From Anaerolineaceae bacterium (GTDB lineage Bacteria > Chloroflexota > Anaerolineae > Aggregatilineales > Phototrophicaceae), in NCBI GenBank assembly GCA_020634135.1, contig JACKCG010000005.1:282669-346668 (forward strand): a DNA stretch of 64,000 nucleotides, written 5' to 3'. The position numbers were made by a program, and so were the translations under genes. The notes under the pieces were generated by a model. The model ran no database searches, was not told the DNA's origin, and worked only from the letters and a program-made list of their open reading frames with translations. Below are positions 59,159-64,000 of this stretch, in pieces; the stretch's first letter is position 1, and every line of letters starts with the position of its first letter.

Positions 59159-61759
59159 TTAACTACCCGGCTTCAGCACAAGTGTGTTTACTGCGGCGGC
59201 TTCCACCTGTTCACGTGACCACATGAGCGGGTGATACTGAATGTTACGCCACATATCCACCATGTCACCATAGTGTTCGCTATAGGGATGGCCGCTCTGC
59301 CCGGTGGTGTGAATACCCAGGCTCTTGGTAAAGTCGCTCAGATCAACGATCATCCGCAAGGATGGCAGCGCCCGAACACTGAAATCGCCCTCTATACCGC
59401 TGAACCCGGTCGCATTGACCATATCAGAACCGCCGCTAGTGGCGACTGGCCCCCGGTTGACGATATTTTCGATGAGGTCAATACCGCTCAGGCCGAGCGG
59501 ATTGCTAACAAATGTAGCCTGGTGCATATCGCCCCACCGCCACGTCGCCCGATCCGTACCAAGCGCATCAACAGTAGCTTGATAGCCTTCAGCAAAAGAG
59601 CGCAGCAGGATGTCGTCGCGGGTTTCAGTCACATCGGTTGTGCCGGTGTCATCCCACCAGGCATTTTCCGGGTCCTGCGCCAGTTCATAGGTCGCCCACA
59701 TGCTCATATCGCGTGAGGAGGCCGTCGTCACATCGCCAAGCTGGTCGTTATACAGGTTGTCCAGCAAACGCGCCCAGAAATTAGCATATAGCGCCGCCTG
59801 CGGGCTGTCCATGTGCATCTGGTAATCCCATTCCAGCAGCCAATCGCGGGCGCTGGTCAGGTTGTCATCTTCAAACGTCAGGGCTTCCAGGTAGGGCATG
59901 AGTTCTTCAGCGCTAATCATCTTGTTATCACCCTGAATCGCCTGGATGGTAGCGGCAGTATGCTGGTCAGTGGCTTCCAGCATCTCGACAATCCGCTGCC
60001 CACGATAACCATAGGCCCATTCCTGGCCGATGAAGTAATTCGCATCTTCCCCAAACTGATCGGCCAGTTTTGCCCGCAGTTGGTCGTAGTACTCCAGCGG
60101 CACAACGGCCTGGTTCGCAGTTTCAATATACCCACGTTCCGGGTTGAAAATGCGTGGCAGATCATCAAACGGGATATAACCCAGCCAGTCATATTCATCG
60201 GTCCAACCGGGGACAGGCAGCAGGCCGGAGTGTCCGGCGGCGCGAATGGGGATACGCCCCGGCGTCTGGTAACCGATATTGCCCTCAATGTCAGCGTAGA
60301 TCATGTTCTGTGCCGGGCTATCCCACCAACTCGCTGCTTCACGGAACTCCTCCCAATTGCTGGCGCGGTCAAGCATGATGAGCGCCCGGAAAATCATACC
60401 AGACTCATAGGCTGTCCAGCGCAGCGCCATCGGGTCATCGTTGTTAAAACCTGTTGGCAAGCCGGTATCAGGGTCAATGCTGTTGTCGTTGATGATCGGC
60501 CCAAGATGCGTTTCGCGCACCTGGAACGTGACCGGCGGTTCACCGTCACCGAAGTTGATGGTTTCATCGTACACGGTCATATCCCGCCATTCGCCATTCC
60601 ATTCATATTGGAGTTCGTTGTCAGGATTGATCTTGAGCATGTAAAGGTCTTGCGTATCCGGGCCGACATTGGTTACGCCCCAGGCGATATTCGCGTTGTG
60701 GCCGATAACGACGCCCGGCGCAGCAGGGAATGTGAAGCCCACAACATCGTAAGGGCAAGCATCATCCACGACCTGACAGTGTAAGCCGATTTCGTACCAG
60801 ATGGACGGCATCTGGATACCCAGGTGCGGGTCATTCGCCAGGAGCGGTTTGCCACTGGCAGTGAGGTCGCCGCTGATGACCCAGTTGTTACTGCCAATAC
60901 CGGCGCCTTCGCCAAACCAGGCAGCCATTGTCGTCAGATAGTCCTGTGCGAAGGCGGCATCTACCCCGACAATCCCGGTAATGTTCGCCGCCTGGGCAGT
61001 CCCCAGGGAATCGTCGCTAATGGGCAGATCTTCGGCCTGGAGAATGGTGGGCTTGCTGCCAAACGGCCAGGGGCGGACATACTCATCTGTCATTTCCTGG
61101 CCGAGGTTATCATAGAGGTCAGAACGGGTGAGTTCCGTGTCCCAGTTACCACTGAGGTTGTCAGCCATGACCTTCGTCCACACGAGGGTATCCACTGGAG
61201 TCCAGGGTTCAATCTCAATCGTTACGCCTGTCACGCCCAGGAGCGTGTATTCCAGCGCGAGGTCGCCTTTGTCGCGGTTGAGGATATAGGCATTGACGCC
61301 GTCGGCGAACGCCTGGAGGATGGCGACTTCTTCCGGTGTGTAGCTCGCCAGGTCGCGCTCGGCAGTCCGCCGCCAACTGGCTTTACGAATGAACACATCA
61401 GTACCCATCAGACTATCCTGCTGACCGGTGAGTTCCTGAATCGTGCCGTTTCCAATATGACGGGAAAACTCCATTTGCCACCAGCGATCCTGGGCATGGG
61501 TGTAACCCTGCGCCCAGAACAGATCGTGGACGTTATTAGCATAAATATGGGCGATTCCCAGATTGTCCCGGATAATTTCCACTGACTCCATAAGATTGTC
61601 GCCCCCGGCAGCCTGGGCGCTGGCAGCGGTGATGGTGATTTCGCCGCTCTGCTGCGGCAGTGGGCCGCGAGTCCAGTCGTTAAAGACGTAGAGGCCGCCC
61701 AGTACAGCGACAACCACCACAACGAGCAGGACTAACAAAATAATGCGTAGTATTTTCAT
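59159..61759 (-). CDS. Penicillin acylase family (Ntn) hydrolase
   Basis: The product is 866 residues. An N-terminal membrane helix or signal anchor (ILRIILLVLLVVVVVAVLGGLYVF) exports it. The alpha part includes ANNVHDLFWAQGYTHAQDRWWQMEFSRHIGNGTIQEL. The autocatalytic cleavage site is in GIGSNNWVISGDLTASGKPLLANDPHLG, where the Ser (about residue 288) becomes the N-terminal nucleophile of the beta chain. Asn and Arg oxyanion and substrate positions follow, and NVGPDTQDLY fits the beta chain. The family hydrolyses amide bonds of beta-lactams, acyl-homoserine lactones and related compounds; the natural substrate is unknown. Confidence 0.93.
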   Translation of the reverse strand: MKILRIILLVLLVVVVVAVLGGLYVFNDWTRGPLPQQSGEITITAASAQAAGGDNLMESVEIIRDNLGIAHIYANNVHDLFWAQGYTHAQDRWWQMEFSRHIGNGTIQELTGQQDSLMGTDVFIRKASWRRTAERDLASYTPEEVAILQAFADGVNAYILNRDKGDLALEYTLLGVTGVTIEIEPWTPVDTLVWTKVMADNLSGNWDTELTRSDLYDNLGQEMTDEYVRPWPFGSKPTILQAEDLPISDDSLGTAQAANITGIVGVDAAFAQDYLTTMAAWFGEGAGIGSNNWVISGDLTASGKPLLANDPHLGIQMPSIWYEIGLHCQVVDDACPYDVVGFTFPAAPGVVIGHNANIAWGVTNVGPDTQDLYMLKINPDNELQYEWNGEWRDMTVYDETINFGDGEPPVTFQVRETHLGPIINDNSIDPDTGLPTGFNNDDPMALRWTAYESGMIFRALIMLDRASNWEEFREAASWWDSPAQNMIYADIEGNIGYQTPGRIPIRAAGHSGLLPVPGWTDEYDWLGYIPFDDLPRIFNPERGYIETANQAVVPLEYYDQLRAKLADQFGEDANYFIGQEWAYGYRGQRIVEMLEATDQHTAATIQAIQGDNKMISAEELMPYLEALTFEDDNLTSARDWLLEWDYQMHMDSPQAALYANFWARLLDNLYNDQLGDVTTASSRDMSMWATYELAQDPENAWWDDTGTTDVTETRDDILLRSFAEGYQATVDALGTDRATWRWGDMHQATFVSNPLGLSGIDLIENIVNRGPVATSGGSDMVNATGFSGIEGDFSVRALPSLRMIVDLSDFTKSLGIHTTGQSGHPYSEHYGDMVDMWRNIQYHPLMWSREQVEAAAVNTLVLKPGS

Positions 61760-61865
61760 TCAAATGCTCCTCAATAAAAGAACGCGAATCAGGAATTGAC
61801 TCCCGCCTCTGTTGTACCGTATTTACAGAATGCCGCCAAGAGGAAAGTCAAGATTGTTATGTCCA

Positions 61866-62348
61866 TCACTCACCGTCTAGCGCGTCCAATTCAGCCTGAA
61901 TCGTGGCAGCATAGCGGGCGGCTTCGGCGGCATGACGGCCTTCCGGCGCAAGTTCGAGATAATACTGGAAGTCGGCCAGGGCTTCCGGGCGGAGTTCCTG
62001 ACCGGTCTGGAGGATGGAATAGTACAGAATGCCGCGATAAAAATAGGCGTCGGGATATGCCGGGTCAAGTTCGATTGCGGTATTATAGTCGTTCAGGACA
62101 CTATCCCACTCATAGAGGTAAAGGTACATCTGCCCGCGCAGGACGTAGAGTTCGGGGTTTTCCGGATCGAGTTCAATCGCGGTGGTCAGGTCAACGACGG
62201 CGTCATCATAGCGCGAGGCGAAGGCATATTCCTGGGACTGGCTGATAAGCGCAGCTATCTCACTATCATAGGATTGCCTTGTCTGAACGATGAAAAATCC
62301 GCCCATCAGCGCCACCACCACCACTACCAGCAGTATCCACTTTCGCAT
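61866..62348 (-). CDS. Membrane-anchored TPR protein
   Basis: The product is 160 residues with an N-terminal membrane helix (MRKWILLVVVVVALMGGFFIV). Three tetratricopeptide repeats follow: YAFASRYDDAVVDLTTAIELDPENPELY, YLYLYEWDSVLNDYNTAIELDPAYPDAY, and a shorter third (GILYYSILQTGQELRPEALADFQYYLELAPEG). Such proteins scaffold complexes at the membrane. It lies 106 bases upstream of the acylase gene on the same strand and may be cotranscribed with it, but no partner is evident. Confidence 0.85.
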   Translation of the reverse strand: MRKWILLVVVVVALMGGFFIVQTRQSYDSEIAALISQSQEYAFASRYDDAVVDLTTAIELDPENPELYVLRGQMYLYLYEWDSVLNDYNTAIELDPAYPDAYFYRGILYYSILQTGQELRPEALADFQYYLELAPEGRHAAEAARYAATIQAELDALDGE

Positions 62349-62545
62349 CCGGCGTCACTCCTGTACCAACCCATCACGCCTCTATTATACGCTTCATGTG
62401 ATACGGGTTAGCTCGTTAGCCCAAAAACCTAAAACGCTAACAAGCTAAAGTGCTAGAAATCTAGCGGCCAGCATCCAGCGTCCAGAAAAGTATCGTGTCC
62501 TGCTTTCACATAGCGCATATTATATGCTCATCCGGCAGACTGCAT

Positions 62546-62588
62546 TTATCCCAAATGGTTTGGGATAAGTTTGTTAGCATTTGGGATA
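62546..62588. promoter_or_regulatory. Three-half-site operator upstream of gyrA
   Basis: TTATCCCAAA-TGG-TTTGGGATAA is a perfect palindrome with ten-base arms. A third copy TTTGGGATA follows 21 bases after the second arm on the same strand, that is two helical turns. The element ends 39 bases before the TATAAT. This is the look of a site for a cooperative dimeric or multimeric DNA-binding protein. Confidence 0.6.
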
Positions 62589-62650
62589 CAGACATATCAG
62601 AACTCGCGTTTGAAGGGGTTTTCGTGTATAATTGTGATGTTGGTCAGGGT

Positions 62651-62696
62651 ACATTTTCGGCCAGCAATCCAACCCCTGAGGGGTGTTGAAAAATGT
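62651..62696 (+). promoter_or_regulatory. Hairpin in the gyrA leader
   Basis: ACATTTT (62651-62657) pairs with AAAATGT (62690-62696), and ACCCC (62672-62676) with GGGGT (62680-62684), giving a two-level hairpin early in the predicted gyrA transcript. It could be an attenuator or a stabilising 5' structure. Confidence 0.35.
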
Positions 62697-62834
62697 CAAG
62701 ACGAGGGAAATTTTCGCACCCTGGATGATTCCTGTGGCCTGTAAAGAAACGAAAGGATAAGCGTGTTTCTGGCTGCCTGTTCCCTGTCCGGCACGGGGAC
62801 GCAAACGGGCGGCTTTTAGCGCGAGGATATGGTA

Positions 62835-64000
<1,166 letters not shown>

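Larger units (their letters stand above)
62349..62834 (+). other. Long intergenic region upstream of gyrA
   Basis: This 486-base stretch contains no convincing gene. From 62405 to 62470 it is rich in GTTAGC/GCTAAC-type short repeats like those near 17.2 kb. From 62546 to 62588 is an operator-like three-half-site element. TATAAT at 62627-62632 is the likely -10 of gyrA, giving a leader of roughly 195 bases. The leader holds a hairpin (outer ACATTTT/AAAATGT, inner ACCCC/GGGGT, 62651-62696). Confidence 0.5.

Noticed and set aside
59813..60784. Long open frame (323 codons) on the plus strand inside the acylase gene
   Set aside because: Antisense to well-conserved acylase motifs including the nucleophile Ser. 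No recognisable domain.
62405..62470. GTTAGC/GCTAAC-rich patch as a possible CRISPR or attachment site
   Set aside because: Units are irregular in length and spacing with no spacers or integrase nearby. Similar degenerate patches occur near 17.2 kb.

Overview
The window looks like a chromosomal segment from a Chloroflexota (Anaerolineae-type) bacterium. That placement is an inference from several traits: moderate-to-high GC, frequent TTG/GTG starts with clear Shine-Dalgarno sites, a lipoprotein cytochrome c with a PTETP linker, a 7TM-PAS histidine kinase, stand-alone LutB, CbiMN-Q-O metal uptake, and no outer-membrane or LPS genes. No rRNA, tRNA, CRISPR, prophage or insertion sequence was seen. 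Both ends cut genes: an MFS transporter at base 1 and gyrA at base 64000.

Layout. 0-9.4 kb: MFS tail, methyltransferase, small membrane proteins, secA, a three-gene unit (possible winged-helix protein plus two membrane proteins), adenosine deaminase, an MBL hydrolase and a tandem GNAT protein. 9.8-18.4 kb: trmD, a GT39-like membrane protein, a DUF4031 protein, a 2TM protein, an acetylxylan-esterase-like hydrolase, a GT2 glycosyltransferase, an antitoxin/PIN pair, a methyltransferase and a CgeB-like glycosyltransferase. Almost every gene in this block is broken by single-base indels, mostly in G/C runs. Since trmD is normally essential and flanking genes are intact, I read this as poor local consensus, not mass pseudogenisation. 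18.5-25.9 kb: DUF427, surE, a class A penicillin-binding protein, lutB and cyclophilin.

25.9-28.9 kb: a redox cluster. A polytopic NnrS/heme-copper-oxidase-like protein, a DUF2892-like protein and a ferredoxin-cupin fusion diverge from a Crp/Fnr regulator, with a perfect FNR-spaced palindrome between them. 28.9-31.4 kb: the CbiMN-CbiQ-CbiO cobalt/nickel importer, preceded by an inverted repeat over its promoter. 31.5-33.0 kb: ridA, a candidate structured RNA with its own promoter and a ten-codon reading frame, then a DMT transporter. 33-37.8 kb: thiolase, FHA protein, PHP phosphoesterase overlapping a GT4 glycosyltransferase, and methylglyoxal synthase.

37.8-46.9 kb (mostly minus strand): cytochrome c lipoprotein, GH13 glycosidase, B12-binding radical SAM protein, pfkA (promoter containing a palindrome), dnaE and a small membrane protein. 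47-53 kb: fpg, a Pro-rich anchored protein, an orphan 7TM histidine kinase and sucCD. 53-62.4 kb: exported WD40 protein, a second thiolase, HIT hydrolase, birA, two membrane proteins, a penicillin-acylase-family hydrolase and a TPR protein. 62.5-64 kb: gyrA with a long leader and an upstream three-half-site operator. Most of the window is housekeeping and central carbon metabolism. The least explained elements are the RNA candidate near 32 kb, the redox cluster near 27 kb, and the palindromes ahead of pfkA, cbiM and gyrA.
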